From assembly GCF_021538615.1 (NCBI RefSeq), contig NZ_JAJHIZ010000003.1, positions 1,674,001-1,738,000 of the forward strand: a stretch of 64,000 nt of DNA, read 5' to 3'. Source of the stretch: Niabella agricola. GTDB taxonomy: Bacteria; Bacteroidota; Bacteroidia; Chitinophagales; Chitinophagaceae. The notes under the pieces are model-generated. The model had not been told where the DNA came from, did no database searches, and saw nothing but the letters and a program-made list of their open reading frames with translations. The translations under genes were made by a program, and so were the position numbers. Shown here one piece after another: positions 7,550-17,878 of this stretch (positions are counted from its first letter, which is position 1; the number at the start of each line of letters is the position of its first letter).

Positions 7550-7586
7550 ATTTTTATACTAATATCGTGTCAATTAAGATATGACT

Positions 7587-8231
7587 TTATAACATTTCAA
7601 TCTCAGACTTTTCTATTACCCATCCGTCTCCCTCTTTCTTAAATTTAAAGGCATATAGTGCTTTGTCACCACCCTGTCCCATACCTGAAAAGATCTTTGC
7701 AAATACCAAAGCTATATTTTTAGAATAAAGTATTTTCGAGAAGGTAACCCTCATAGGTCGATAGTGTATTGTATCATAACCTCTTATTTCCGACGTAAAA
7801 TCCTTATCAGCAAAATCGGTGTCTTCAAAAGCTTTAAATTGATATTTCAAACAATTTGAAAAGTTGCATTGTAAGTCTCCACCATCACTTGTTTGGTATG
7901 TATAATTTAACAGACTGCTATCCATTAGAAGAGATGAAAACCAAGGATTAAGATGAGCAACAGTAAAATCCCATCGAACCTTTGGGATATAAAAACTCAA
8001 TTTTAAGATGCCAGTCCGACGGATAGGTGTACCTATGTCGTCGCTTTCCGGATCTATGATCCCCGTGTACACAGTATCGTTAGTTGCCTCCCGTGCGTTA
8101 AGGAACTCCAGGATACTTTCATAAATTAAACACTCATCCTTAACATCATTTTGTGCGAATGAATTGTGGGATATTGCCATAATTATTAGAGACAATATTG
8201 AAAGTAAAACTATTTTTGATTTGCTTGTCAT
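7587..8231 (-). CDS. Secreted/periplasmic candidate immunity protein of the RHS toxin
   Basis: A 214-residue protein with a clear signal peptide (IVLLSILSLIIMAISHNSFA). The mature part is beta-rich with two cysteines close together (CNFSNC) and resembles no family I know. It lies directly downstream of the RHS toxin gene with two bases between them, the usual place for a cognate immunity gene. The base composition of this gene and of the toxin tip is noticeably more AT-rich than the upstream RHS genes, as expected if tip and immunity were exchanged together. An exported location would fit a toxin that acts in the periplasm. The immunity role is inferred from position. Confidence 0.6.
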   Translation of the reverse strand: MTSKSKIVLLSILSLIIMAISHNSFAQNDVKDECLIYESILEFLNAREATNDTVYTGIIDPESDDIGTPIRRTGILKLSFYIPKVRWDFTVAHLNPWFSSLLMDSSLLNYTYQTSDGGDLQCNFSNCLKYQFKAFEDTDFADKDFTSEIRGYDTIHYRPMRVTFSKILYSKNIALVFAKIFSGMGQGGDKALYAFKFKKEGDGWVIEKSEIEML

Positions 8232-8233
8232 AG

Positions 8234-11200
8234 CTATTTTACATTTAGTGTATTTAAAATATCTTTAGCCTCTTTAGGTAAAGACGTAGGAATCTTACCT
8301 CCGTATGCTTTAGGGATTGTATTACTTAATTTCGGCTTCATAAATACTGATTTACCTCCAGGTGCAAGTCCAACATTTACTCCAAAGCCAAAAGTTGTTA
8401 TATCATTTCCTCGATGTCCAGTTAACGATGTAGACCATTTTTGCTTCCCTTTTTCCTGATTATCTCTATCACCGAAAGCCTTTGTATCTTGTCTTCGTCC
8501 ATTCGGTTCTGTTTTGTCATCATCGTATTGACCAGTATTTTTTCCTCCGTTAGTAGTCTGATCACCATAATGACCATATTCGTGCAATAGATTCAATGCT
8601 AGACCAAGCGTTTGCTCGGATAATTCGTTCGTATTGTTCGGATCAATATTTGCTAGGCTCTTAACGACGCTAGGATCAAAAATGATTCCATCTTTTCCCC
8701 CTCTTGCGCCAGGACCATAAGCACTAATTGTAATATCCGGACCATTACCAATTTCGAGGTCTGATAAAATTCGACTTTGATCGAATCCCGTAGTATTGGC
8801 TATTGCATCCATCGCCTGGGGATTTGAGGATACCAGATTACCAATATTGGTAACAATACTTTCAAATCGTTGTACATCCCCCCTGGTTAATCCATTTGCT
8901 TTTAACTGGGCATCGTTATAGTTTAATTTAAACCTTCCATCAGGGTCAACGTATTTTACCGGGTTGTTGGAAACGTACGCGAATGGGCTCTCACTATGAT
9001 ATTTGTCAGCAAAAGGATCAATACTGTTCCATCTCCCAATTTGCGAGTTATACTGTCTCGCACCATACTCATAGTTCTGTAAACCAAAAGCAGTCTCCAA
9101 TTCTTTGGTATTGTATTTATACGGATTTATAGGTGCTGTAACCTCTGGCGCCATCTGGCTCACCGTTAAACCAAAAGGATAATAGTGTGACTCCTCTAAA
9201 ACATTACCGTTATAATGCTCGATCTTGATATCGTCAAAGTAAACATCTTTTCCGATGCTGTTATTGTTGATGTATATTATGATGTAACCCGGTACATCAA
9301 TCCTGAGCAGTTCGCCGTCCAGTATAGACGGTCTTATCGTTGTCCAGGGAATACCGCTGCCACTACCGGTCGGCACTTGTACGGCCCCGCTTTTTGCGGG
9401 GATGAGTTGCAGGTTCTGGTCAAACATCAGGTAGTTCAGGTAAGCCCTTGGGGCAGATGGATCGGTATTGGCGCTCAGCATGCTGTTCAGCTGGCTGGGC
9501 AGCGCAGGATTATTCATCGCCTGGGTAATGATGGCTACGTTTTGCTGCATTTCCGATACCGGTACGCCGGTATAGGTTTCCCCACCCAAAAGCGCGCTGG
9601 TCAGAGAGCTCACCATATCGGCAGGGGTTACCGTGCTGCCCGGCGTAAAAGCCCCCTGGTAAAAGCAGTCTGCGCTGATGCGGAACTCGTCGCCGGGCAT
9701 GGTGCGCAGCATAATAGCCGTACCGATACGCTTAGCGGGATCGCTGGCCACCAGGTGGGCCGATGTTTCATTGCCGGGTGTGCCAGCAGGGTTATCATCC
9801 CATACATTCTCAATATTGTCAAAGACCAGGTGCTCGGCAGCATAGGCTGAAATTTCATGGCTGGCAAGGTAATCGGCGGTCATAGGCTCGGCATTAACTG
9901 AGGTCCGTACATTGCCCAGGTGGTCCTTGACAAAATAATCATAGGTATATTTTACCTCGGCACCCACTACTTTGGGACGGCTGCGACCTTCCTCGTTCAT
10001 GATATATTCCAGCCGGTTGTCCTTATAAACGAAGTTACCGATATAATCGTAACCATACGTAGTGCCGCTGGTAGGCGTAATAACTTTCTGCAGCCTGTTG
10101 CCCAAAGCATCATAGAGGTATTTAATGGTACCCAGCCCCGTTACCGTGATCTGCTCGGGCTTATTAAGATAGCTATAGGCAGTGGCGCTGATCTTCCGGT
10201 TGCCGTCGGTGAGCATATTGCCATTTACGTCATAGGTATATTCCGTAGTGGTATTGGCATTGTTCTTAAAGTCGGGCAGCAGGGCGGTATTGGCCGCAGG
10301 CACGCCATCCTCTACTTTTATAAGCTGGTTGCTGTTTGCCTTATAAGTATAGATCAGCAGGTCCATATCCTCCGGCGTGGAGCTGCCGGGTTCTGTACCC
10401 CGCTGGTTCATGCTCTTGATATTGCCGTTCAGGTCGTAGGTGACGCCGCTCATGGTATAATCCGTTGCAGTCTTGACCCAGGTTGTACCTGTAAATTGCT
10501 TATGCCTGTATTCAGCATGGTCCAGGCGGCCCAGCTTGTCATAATCATAACCATAAGCACGCTGGGTAAACAAGGCGGCAGCCGTAGGCCTGTAGCCGGT
10601 CCATACGGTACCGGCTATATTGCCATTGTAGAATTTGCTGGCAAATCCTTTGTCATAATACAGGTTCTGCTCAAAAAACACCTTCTGATCCGTTAAAGGA
10701 CCATTGGAATTATAGGCCCGGAGATATTGCAGCCAGCCCTGGATATTGTACTCCTGCAGTACATTGCCGGATGGGAACATCTTCGTTGTAATATGCCCCA
10801 GGTGATCATAATCATAGTAAGCGAACTCGTATTCCGGGTCGCCATTCATTGTTTTCGTCACCTTCCACACCTGGTCGTTACCTCCGCCTATTCCGATATT
10901 CCGTTCATAGGTGGTCTCCAATGTGTTTATAGTCATATCATAGGTGGTACCAAACATAGGCAGGGCGGAAGGGTTCTGCTGTCGGAAAATATTCTTCCAG
11001 AGCATGCCCTGGAAATAATAAGTGTTAGAGCTGTAGTCCTTTCCTCCTTTATGGTTGCTGGCAACCGCCTGGATCAGCCGGCCTTTTTCATCATAGTAAT
11101 TGACCGTGGTCAGCCAGTTAGGTGTAGCAGCGCCATCCATCACCTTTACTTTGGTCCCCGTCACCAGGCCACGGGTATTATTCGAACGCACAGAACGCAC

Positions 11201-12664
11201 CAAGTAAGGCTGTGTAACGGATGGAAGAAAGGAAGAATTATAGGAATAACCGGTTGCCGGAAGGTCTGCATAATCGTCATAATAGGTATAGCTGAGAATA
11301 TCTGCACTACCCAAACTGGTTGTTATGGTCGTCGGGTATGTATGCCAAAGATTATAATTCCTTAAGTAAAACCATATAGATGGTTCAGGGTACACGGTTG
11401 TACTTGTAAGGATAGATGTCATGGAAGCCTGGCTACCTGTCGCAGGTATCAGTCCTGTGACTACAGGCCTGTCCAATGCATCATATATGGTAAACATCCA
11501 TTTGCCATCAGCTTTTATCCTTGCGTCCCGGTAATAAATCTGCCGGTCCCGCTGGTCATAAACATATTCTTCACTGCCTTTGCCAGGTATCTGCTTTTCG
11601 ATCAGGCGCCCGCGGCTATCATATACATAACGGTAGCAAAGACCGGCAGCAATATTCGCGTCGATAGCAGGGAATGTATGTGTAAAAGTGGTGGTCGATC
11701 CCGAGGTGCTGGTAGCGACCGTCGGCTTTGCAGCTTCCGGTGGAATCACAAAGCGTAAACGGTTCAGATCATCATATACATAAATGGTATAGGCAAGGTT
11801 GAGCGGATCGCCATATGCAGGCACTCTTGGCATCGTTGCTGCTGGTGGAAAATCCTTGGCTACTCTTCGCTGCATGATCATCCTGCCCAGCTTATCCCTT
11901 ACCTCTTCGGAAACATTGCTATCTTCATCCGTTACCCGGGTTATATACAGTTCCTTTTCATTGTAATTGCCTGCATATACCGGTAAGGCAGTCGCTGTAG
12001 CCCCGATCGTATAACGGGGAAAGCAGTTCTTGTATTTCCAGAAAACAATGCTCGTACCTACGGTACCGGAGTAGGTTGGCTCTGTATTGGTGGCATATTC
12101 TACCACCTTCCCACGGTCAGCGCCGATCCAGCTGGCCCCTTGGGGGAGCTGTCTTGTCACCCGGTTAAGCAGCGAATTGTCAAATTCTGTTTTACTGTAG
12201 GGATGCTCGCCGGTTGAGCCGGGATAAAATGCAGTAAACAAAGTCTTCAGGTTAGACCAGGTAAGATTACCGTCCGAATAAGCTAAAGGTAGCGCAAAGG
12301 GCAGATAGCCGTAAGCTTCCCTTCCTACGCTGTCATAAACATGGTGCTGCACCAGGTCATAACCGTCGGCATGTGCCTTTTTCTGCACCGATTGCAGCGG
12401 ACGCCCCAGACCGTCGAAATACTCGGCCGACTGCCGGTAATAGGTGCTGGCACTGATACTGGTCACCGGCTGATCAGGCACCTGTGTGCGGATATAGTTG
12501 AACCGGGTGATGCCCGATAAATTGTTCAAACCCGGGTAGCTTGTCACCGGTGGTAAGTCCGGCATTTCGGTTGGGATATTATTGACGGGATTGCTCACCG
12601 CCTGGGCACTTGACTGGACCGTATAGGCCAGCAAAGCTATTATAGATATATATTGCAATTTCAT
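8234..12664 (-). CDS. RHS-repeat polymorphic toxin with HEYGH metallopeptidase tip (1476 aa)
   Basis: Begins with a signal peptide (YISIIALLAYTVQSSAQA). The body is made of YD/RHS repeats (for example YVYDDLNRLRFVIPPE, YTYDVNGNMLTDGNRK), typical of the long Bacteroidetes RHS proteins I know as DUF6443-type. The RHS-associated core is close to the C terminus: YGARQYNSQIGRWNSIDPFA, then a PDGR junction with DPDGR at residues 1240-1244. The 232-residue tip carries HEYGH at 1361-1365, the zinc-metallopeptidase HExxH motif, with acidic residues downstream as possible third ligands. RHS shells encapsulate such tips and release them into rival cells. The switch to AT-rich DNA occurs at the DPDGR junction (about 8,930). 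Preceded by 11 bases after the other RHS-like gene, so co-transcribed. Confidence 0.9.
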   Translation of the reverse strand: MKLQYISIIALLAYTVQSSAQAVSNPVNNIPTEMPDLPPVTSYPGLNNLSGITRFNYIRTQVPDQPVTSISASTYYRQSAEYFDGLGRPLQSVQKKAHADGYDLVQHHVYDSVGREAYGYLPFALPLAYSDGNLTWSNLKTLFTAFYPGSTGEHPYSKTEFDNSLLNRVTRQLPQGASWIGADRGKVVEYATNTEPTYSGTVGTSIVFWKYKNCFPRYTIGATATALPVYAGNYNEKELYITRVTDEDSNVSEEVRDKLGRMIMQRRVAKDFPPAATMPRVPAYGDPLNLAYTIYVYDDLNRLRFVIPPEAAKPTVATSTSGSTTTFTHTFPAIDANIAAGLCYRYVYDSRGRLIEKQIPGKGSEEYVYDQRDRQIYYRDARIKADGKWMFTIYDALDRPVVTGLIPATGSQASMTSILTSTTVYPEPSIWFYLRNYNLWHTYPTTITTSLGSADILSYTYYDDYADLPATGYSYNSSFLPSVTQPYLVRSVRSNNTRGLVTGTKVKVMDGAATPNWLTTVNYYDEKGRLIQAVASNHKGGKDYSSNTYYFQGMLWKNIFRQQNPSALPMFGTTYDMTINTLETTYERNIGIGGGNDQVWKVTKTMNGDPEYEFAYYDYDHLGHITTKMFPSGNVLQEYNIQGWLQYLRAYNSNGPLTDQKVFFEQNLYYDKGFASKFYNGNIAGTVWTGYRPTAAALFTQRAYGYDYDKLGRLDHAEYRHKQFTGTTWVKTATDYTMSGVTYDLNGNIKSMNQRGTEPGSSTPEDMDLLIYTYKANSNQLIKVEDGVPAANTALLPDFKNNANTTTEYTYDVNGNMLTDGNRKISATAYSYLNKPEQITVTGLGTIKYLYDALGNRLQKVITPTSGTTYGYDYIGNFVYKDNRLEYIMNEEGRSRPKVVGAEVKYTYDYFVKDHLGNVRTSVNAEPMTADYLASHEISAYAAEHLVFDNIENVWDDNPAGTPGNETSAHLVASDPAKRIGTAIMLRTMPGDEFRISADCFYQGAFTPGSTVTPADMVSSLTSALLGGETYTGVPVSEMQQNVAIITQAMNNPALPSQLNSMLSANTDPSAPRAYLNYLMFDQNLQLIPAKSGAVQVPTGSGSGIPWTTIRPSILDGELLRIDVPGYIIIYINNNSIGKDVYFDDIKIEHYNGNVLEESHYYPFGLTVSQMAPEVTAPINPYKYNTKELETAFGLQNYEYGARQYNSQIGRWNSIDPFADKYHSESPFAYVSNNPVKYVDPDGRFKLNYNDAQLKANGLTRGDVQRFESIVTNIGNLVSSNPQAMDAIANTTGFDQSRILSDLEIGNGPDITISAYGPGARGGKDGIIFDPSVVKSLANIDPNNTNELSEQTLGLALNLLHEYGHYGDQTTNGGKNTGQYDDDKTEPNGRRQDTKAFGDRDNQEKGKQKWSTSLTGHRGNDITTFGFGVNVGLAPGGKSVFMKPKLSNTIPKAYGGKIPTSLPKEAKDILNTLNVK

Positions 12665-12675
12665 GATCGTTATTT

Positions 12676-15600
12676 TTATTCTGCTCCCTGGTATTTATAG
12701 GTGTTCTGGTTAATAATATTTCCCTGCTCGTCCTTGATACGCACCAGCCGGCCCATACCGTCATATTCATAATGGGTTATGACGCCATGCTCATCGCAGC
12801 TATTGGTAACATTGCCATTCACCGCGTCATAAGTGTAGGACTTCATTGCCGCACCTTCGGGGTACAGACGTACCTCGTCCAGCGTATTGCTGACGGTGCC
12901 GCTGGCTGCATTTGGCAAGCGGACATAGAGCTTCCTGTTTTCAGCCGTAAAAGCCAGCTCATGATACACCCAGCCATTCACTGTTTTCTTGGCTGTGGCA
13001 TCCGGTAGCAATGTCGTATTGTTGATGTATGCCTTCGGAAATTTGCTGGCGACTACCGGTGCGGGTATCCAGAAGCTGAAAACATATCTTTTGCCGGCCA
13101 CCAGGCTGTCCATCGTCCGCAGCTCGTGCTGCGCGCCAAGCGTGTTGGACACCAGCCGGAGCACCTTGTTACCCATAGGCGCCGTTGCACTTGACTCTAT
13201 ATAGTCAGCGCCAAAATCCCAGTTGCCTTTATTGTCGTCGATCACACCATAGCTCCCTTCGAAATTGCAATAAGCCACGTCACTGTTAACGGCACTTGTA
13301 GTAATGGAACTGACAGACTGGAAACGGTTATCCCAGGTATAAGCCACAGATGATGCTTTCTGCGCAACGGTGAGCGGCAGGCATTTCGCGGACGTATAGG
13401 CCGTTACATTCTCCTGCAGCTGGTATTTGCTGTTAAAGGATAAGCTGCCGGAAGCGTACATAGAAGGGATATAGTTCAGCGTACCGGTACCTCCCGAAAC
13501 CGTATATTTCCTGAAAGGCGCATCCAGCTCCATTTTATAGACCCGCCATACTACCGGCCTGTTCAGGTCATACATATACAAGGTACCATTGGTAAATGTC
13601 CCTTCGAGCGGGTCAGAGGGCTGCAATAATGTTGTCTGCTCCACCGGGTAGTTCTTAATCTTATAATTGGCCAACAGTCTTTTGATACCCAGTGCAGAGG
13701 CGCCGGTCGCTGTTCCCTGATAATCGGGATGGCTGTTATAGCGGGTATCGGTGATCAGCATTTCCCCGGCGCTGTTGACCGTGGTTTGCTGTGTAACATT
13801 GCCATAATCATCATACACAAAGGACTGGCTGGTGGTTATAGCATTTCCGCTTTCATACTGCGTTTCGGTAACGCTTTTCAGTGGATTCTGGTAAGTATAG
13901 ATCCGGTAGGTCCAGGCACGGGGGCCGCCGCCGGTAGGCCAGGTTCCGGAGCAGGAGGATCCCCCGCGCTCATATAACGTTTTAAAGGCAAATGCCTTTA
14001 TGAAGCTGTTCTTTCTTGCAGGGTCGTTGCGATAGGTATAGACGCTCTCCTTTACTTTAGTACCGGAAGCATTATAAAGCGCTTCATTAAGCACCTTGCC
14101 TCTTTCCAGGTCATTGGAGGTGGTTCGGTAATTGTCATTCTCCAATACCATCCCGAGGGTACCGGCCGGGCCTCCGTTGGTATAGTTATCGTGAAGCTCA
14201 TCCCGGTAGGCAGGGTCGTCGCTATTGGTGAATTTCACCACCCGGTAGCTCCCGTCGGCCGATTTTTCCGCCACTTCGGAATAGGTAACGATACCGCCGG
14301 AAGCTTGACTCAGCCACTCTACTGCGTTGTCTGTGCGGTTTGTAAGGTAGAAGTCGCCGGCGCAGACACCGCCGCCGGTATTGCGGAATTTGACTTTATC
14401 AATATACCGTGGATAAGCGCCTAATATGCCGCTGGAGACACTGCCGCCGCCGGCATAGTTATTCGTATAGATGTACTCCCTGGTCATATCCGGCGAGCCG
14501 TAGATCCCCCTGCTCGTAATTTTCTTTATCCTGATGCTGGCAAAACCGGATTCCGTTACCAGCGAGACGGGGCTGGACAGGTTGTTCGGATCGACTTTAA
14601 TGACGGAACTGTAATAGCCTGGCTCAAAGAGGAACTCGGTCTCTCCGCCGGTCGGGTAAATTATTTTCTTAAGAAGCCCGTAAAGCACTGCACTGGAACT
14701 AGGCGACCTGTCGGGCCAGGTAAAACCCAGGGACTCCGGCCTGCCATTGGCATATCCCCAATGGTCCCGGCTGAGCGTTTCATAGCCGGGCAGCAGATCC
14801 ACATCACTGTAGGTGAATTTATATTTCTGTATGTTTGAAGCATCGGTATAGTCGAAGAATGCCAAAGAGTCCAGCGTCCTGCGCTTGGTGATGTCGGCGC
14901 GGTGATACAACCTGATCCCATTGACATAGGCGCCACTGATCTTATTATAGATCTTTATAGAATCCAGCTGCAGGTTATTATTGGGAAGTTTAGTTGAATT
15001 AGGAAATAACCAGTCATACATAAGATCGCCGCCCCAGGCATAGGTGATGGTCTTTTTAAACTCTGCCTCAGTGGTGCCTGCAGGACCATAAAAGGCGGTG
15101 GTAATGCCCAGCTCTTTTGCTCTGGAGGTGATAAAATCGACCCTGGTGGTCGGGGTTTCGATCCGGGACAGGTAAGAAGGATTGACAGCGGTCGCGACGT
15201 GTATAATATCACTGTCGAAGGTAGATGGGCCAAGGGTATTTTGGGCATACAGCGGCCGGAACAGGTTCTTTTGATAAAGCGCGCGGCCCCTTTTGTACAC
15301 CAGCGTCGTCGTGTCACCTGCCGGCGTAATGATTCTGGAAAGGTACCAGGTATTTGCCGTGATCCTGTTCTCCCGGTCCTCGTTAGCAGCCAGGCCTTCC
15401 TGGGGGGTACCAGCTGGTCCGCCGATCTGCCCGCGGGAAAACTCAATGGCTGCGGTATCTTCCCCAAAAATATACCGGTAGCCATCCGGGGTGGTGATGG
15501 TAAATTTGGTAAATACGCTGCCTATCTCTTCATAGCCGCTGTGATCATTATTAAATGTTGAATCGTCAGTAACGCTGAAAAGGCGGTATAGCTTATAATT

Positions 15601-16254
15601 TCCCGTATAATCCAGCTCATCTGTTATCTCCAGCTTCAGGTTCTGCTTGCTCCTGACCTGCCAGTCACCTTTTTCTGACCGGAAGAAGCTGCCGCTGTAG
15701 GGGCCGAAGTTGAACGTGAATTCATCCGGTTCGAGGTCTGTCAGGGAATCCGCAGGAGTACCATTCAGCTTTGCTTTCATGAAAGTCGTGGTGTTCCAGT
15801 TGGAACGGTTCAGGGCCTTGCCGACAAAGTAATAGCCCCAATCAGCTTTTCCGCTGCTGACCAGGTCAAAGTTCCGGTTAAAGTACTCATCAGGGTACTG
15901 GTTAACTTTCCGGCTGATACTTCCGCCCGCCACGACATTCCAGCCCATTCCCGCCCAGCCCGGCTGGTCATTCACCTTAATACCACCGCTTTGGTAGGAA
16001 AGCGTTACCGGCAGCTGTATGCCATTGTTGCTTACGTTCAGCAACGGCACCGAAATATCTGCCGTACCTGTGAAGAGGTCAACCGGTACATCACCATAGG
16101 TATTTAAAGTAGCGGTATTGGGCGAAGGCACATTTTTCATATTGCTATGATAGTCGAACTGGTTTATCGCCTGCCCGTTCAGCGTCCTGGGCGCTGCCAC
16201 AGATAAAAGTAGGAATGCCAGTATGCCGGGTAGGTTCATATTCTTCTTTCTCAT
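12676..16254 (-). CDS. Large secreted RHS-like partner protein (1192 aa)
   Basis: Signal peptide at the N terminus (LPGILAFLLLSVAAPRTLNG). The first part resembles the N-terminal shell domain of SpvB/TcaC-like proteins of Bacteroidetes: DVPVDLFTGTADISVPLLNV and LPVTLSYQSGGIKVNDQPGW with GWAGMGWNV. The last 60 residues contain YD/RHS repeats (VTNSCDEHGVITHYEYDGMG, then RLVRIKDEQGN) but no core domain and no toxin tip, so the chain stops where the next gene starts its own RHS region. It is probably a shell or carrier partner of the toxin protein encoded 11 bases downstream. I infer that the two act as one complex; no homologue has been checked. Confidence 0.8.
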   Translation of the reverse strand: MRKKNMNLPGILAFLLLSVAAPRTLNGQAINQFDYHSNMKNVPSPNTATLNTYGDVPVDLFTGTADISVPLLNVSNNGIQLPVTLSYQSGGIKVNDQPGWAGMGWNVVAGGSISRKVNQYPDEYFNRNFDLVSSGKADWGYYFVGKALNRSNWNTTTFMKAKLNGTPADSLTDLEPDEFTFNFGPYSGSFFRSEKGDWQVRSKQNLKLEITDELDYTGNYKLYRLFSVTDDSTFNNDHSGYEEIGSVFTKFTITTPDGYRYIFGEDTAAIEFSRGQIGGPAGTPQEGLAANEDRENRITANTWYLSRIITPAGDTTTLVYKRGRALYQKNLFRPLYAQNTLGPSTFDSDIIHVATAVNPSYLSRIETPTTRVDFITSRAKELGITTAFYGPAGTTEAEFKKTITYAWGGDLMYDWLFPNSTKLPNNNLQLDSIKIYNKISGAYVNGIRLYHRADITKRRTLDSLAFFDYTDASNIQKYKFTYSDVDLLPGYETLSRDHWGYANGRPESLGFTWPDRSPSSSAVLYGLLKKIIYPTGGETEFLFEPGYYSSVIKVDPNNLSSPVSLVTESGFASIRIKKITSRGIYGSPDMTREYIYTNNYAGGGSVSSGILGAYPRYIDKVKFRNTGGGVCAGDFYLTNRTDNAVEWLSQASGGIVTYSEVAEKSADGSYRVVKFTNSDDPAYRDELHDNYTNGGPAGTLGMVLENDNYRTTSNDLERGKVLNEALYNASGTKVKESVYTYRNDPARKNSFIKAFAFKTLYERGGSSCSGTWPTGGGPRAWTYRIYTYQNPLKSVTETQYESGNAITTSQSFVYDDYGNVTQQTTVNSAGEMLITDTRYNSHPDYQGTATGASALGIKRLLANYKIKNYPVEQTTLLQPSDPLEGTFTNGTLYMYDLNRPVVWRVYKMELDAPFRKYTVSGGTGTLNYIPSMYASGSLSFNSKYQLQENVTAYTSAKCLPLTVAQKASSVAYTWDNRFQSVSSITTSAVNSDVAYCNFEGSYGVIDDNKGNWDFGADYIESSATAPMGNKVLRLVSNTLGAQHELRTMDSLVAGKRYVFSFWIPAPVVASKFPKAYINNTTLLPDATAKKTVNGWVYHELAFTAENRKLYVRLPNAASGTVSNTLDEVRLYPEGAAMKSYTYDAVNGNVTNSCDEHGVITHYEYDGMGRLVRIKDEQGNIINQNTYKYQGAE

Positions 16255-16284
16255 TTTTTACAGATATGCTTTTGTTCTATTGTT

Positions 16285-17811
16285 TTATTTACTCCATCCG
16301 ATCCTTACCAGTAACGGCGACCTCGTCCCCGAAGCTTGCCATAAAAAATTATAGCCCAGCAGGAAGGTACCGCTCCAAGAGCTGTTGATCCGGTAGCGCT
16401 TCATCAGGCCGATATAGGCTGCATCCTGCGCTGCGCCGAAGGCTTCCTTCAGGCCGCTGGCCGGGTCGGTCGGTTTTGGCCGGTCCTGGTTCTCGTAGAG
16501 CCATGCCCTGTTTTGTGGACGCCAGGCTCTTTCGTAGCCGGCCTGTATGCTGATACCGTACTGCCATTGCCAGTCGGCATAGGCCCGGGCGCTCAGGCCC
16601 TCGTAGCTGATGCGGATCTGCTCCCAGCTGGTGCCGAGGCCGGTACTGAGCCCGATGCCGATGCCATAGCTGAGGCGGGGCGTATGCTTGAAGCCCGCGC
16701 CGGCGCCAAGCTCCAGCATAGCGGGCCTGCCTTCCGGCGTAGGCCGCGTGGTCTGGAAATTATACTGCCATTCGATGCGCTGCCAGAAGGGCTTCCCCCT
16801 TTCCGGATTTTTACGGAATGCAGGTTTTTCTATATTTTTCAGTTGCTGCGCCTGTTCCTTAGCCTGCGCAATGCTTTGCTTCCCTTCCTGTACTTTGCCC
16901 TTGACCTCGTTCACCTTGCCGCTTATATCGTTGTATTTTTCCTGGAAAGCCTGTACCTGCTCCGCCATGCCTTGCTGCAGCCCTGAAAGGTTATTGCCAA
17001 AGGTCTGCTGTAAGGCTTCGGAAGTGAGGCGCTTGGTCTGGAAGCCCATACGCTCGAGATCGGCGGCGGTGGCATTGCTACCGAGACCGCCCCAGGCGTT
17101 CTTATTGGGATTAAGATATTCGGAAAAGCCTTCGGTGCCCTGGAGGTATTCAAGGGCTTTGGCCTCGGCTTCATCAGGATCATTGGCTACTTCTTTCCAG
17201 GCCTTTATCTTTTCACCGGCATAGTACACATCCTTCTGGATATTCTTCAGTCCGCTGATACCCGCTTTTCCGGCGAGTCCTTCAAGGGCCTGGGTACGCT
17301 GCTGTACAAGGCTTTTTACCTGTTGTTCAGCATTGAGCTGTTGCTGCAGGTCGCCCAGCTTACCTGTATAATCGCCGATGCCTGCTTTACCGGCGAGGTC
17401 CGAAGCCGCTCCCAGCTTCGCTGCCTGCTGCTGTGCGAAGCTTTGTATATTTTTCAGGCTGTCGATGAGCGGATCCCTGCGGCGGGGCATTTGCCGCAGC
17501 GCCGTGCTGTCTCGGGAGAGCGTGGCGATGCTGTCATAAGTGACGGGCATGGCCAGGTACTGCGCATACAAAGCAGAATCTTTTGCCGCCAGCTTCCTGG
17601 CCAGCCGGGCTTCTTTTCTTTTTAATCTTTTTAGTAAACGTTGCTGTATCTTTTGCGAACGGCCGAGGTATTGCTCGAGAGAAGTGGTGCGGCCTTCGAG
17701 ATAAGCGCCCGCTGCTTCCTGCGTGGTAGCGGGAAAATCCTGCTCCTGGGCATATAGGTCCAGAGAATAGGATAATGAAAAGACCATGAGTGATAAAGGC
17801 AACAAACGCAA
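16285..17811 (-). CDS. Exported coiled-coil protein with C-terminal beta-barrel-like part (508 aa)
   Basis: First gene of the RHS cassette. The N terminus is a probable signal peptide (LPLSLMVFSLSYSLDLYAQ). I keep the TTG start at 17811; an ATG eight codons later (17787) is the alternative. Residues 40-320 are long, glutamine- and alanine-rich helices (AKLGAASDLAGKAGIGDYTG, LQQGMAEQVQAFQEKYNDIS). The last 160 residues have alternating hydrophobic/aromatic strands (WQRIEWQYNFQTT, LLVRIGWSK at the end) like an outer-membrane barrel or autotransporter-type anchor. Its place ahead of two RHS genes suggests an export, anchoring or adaptor role. Family not recognised. Confidence 0.7.
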   Translation of the reverse strand: MRLLPLSLMVFSLSYSLDLYAQEQDFPATTQEAAGAYLEGRTTSLEQYLGRSQKIQQRLLKRLKRKEARLARKLAAKDSALYAQYLAMPVTYDSIATLSRDSTALRQMPRRRDPLIDSLKNIQSFAQQQAAKLGAASDLAGKAGIGDYTGKLGDLQQQLNAEQQVKSLVQQRTQALEGLAGKAGISGLKNIQKDVYYAGEKIKAWKEVANDPDEAEAKALEYLQGTEGFSEYLNPNKNAWGGLGSNATAADLERMGFQTKRLTSEALQQTFGNNLSGLQQGMAEQVQAFQEKYNDISGKVNEVKGKVQEGKQSIAQAKEQAQQLKNIEKPAFRKNPERGKPFWQRIEWQYNFQTTRPTPEGRPAMLELGAGAGFKHTPRLSYGIGIGLSTGLGTSWEQIRISYEGLSARAYADWQWQYGISIQAGYERAWRPQNRAWLYENQDRPKPTDPASGLKEAFGAAQDAAYIGLMKRYRINSSWSGTFLLGYNFLWQASGTRSPLLVRIGWSK

Positions 17812-17878
17812 CGCCAGCGTGTTTTCAGGGTTAACAATAAAGGTTTTGGTTACTGGTTTGGTTGGCGGTCTGGTAGGG

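Noticed and set aside
9215..11365. Long plus-strand frames inside the RHS gene
   Set aside because: They are antisense readings of the repetitive, GC-rich RHS gene and have no protein-like features.
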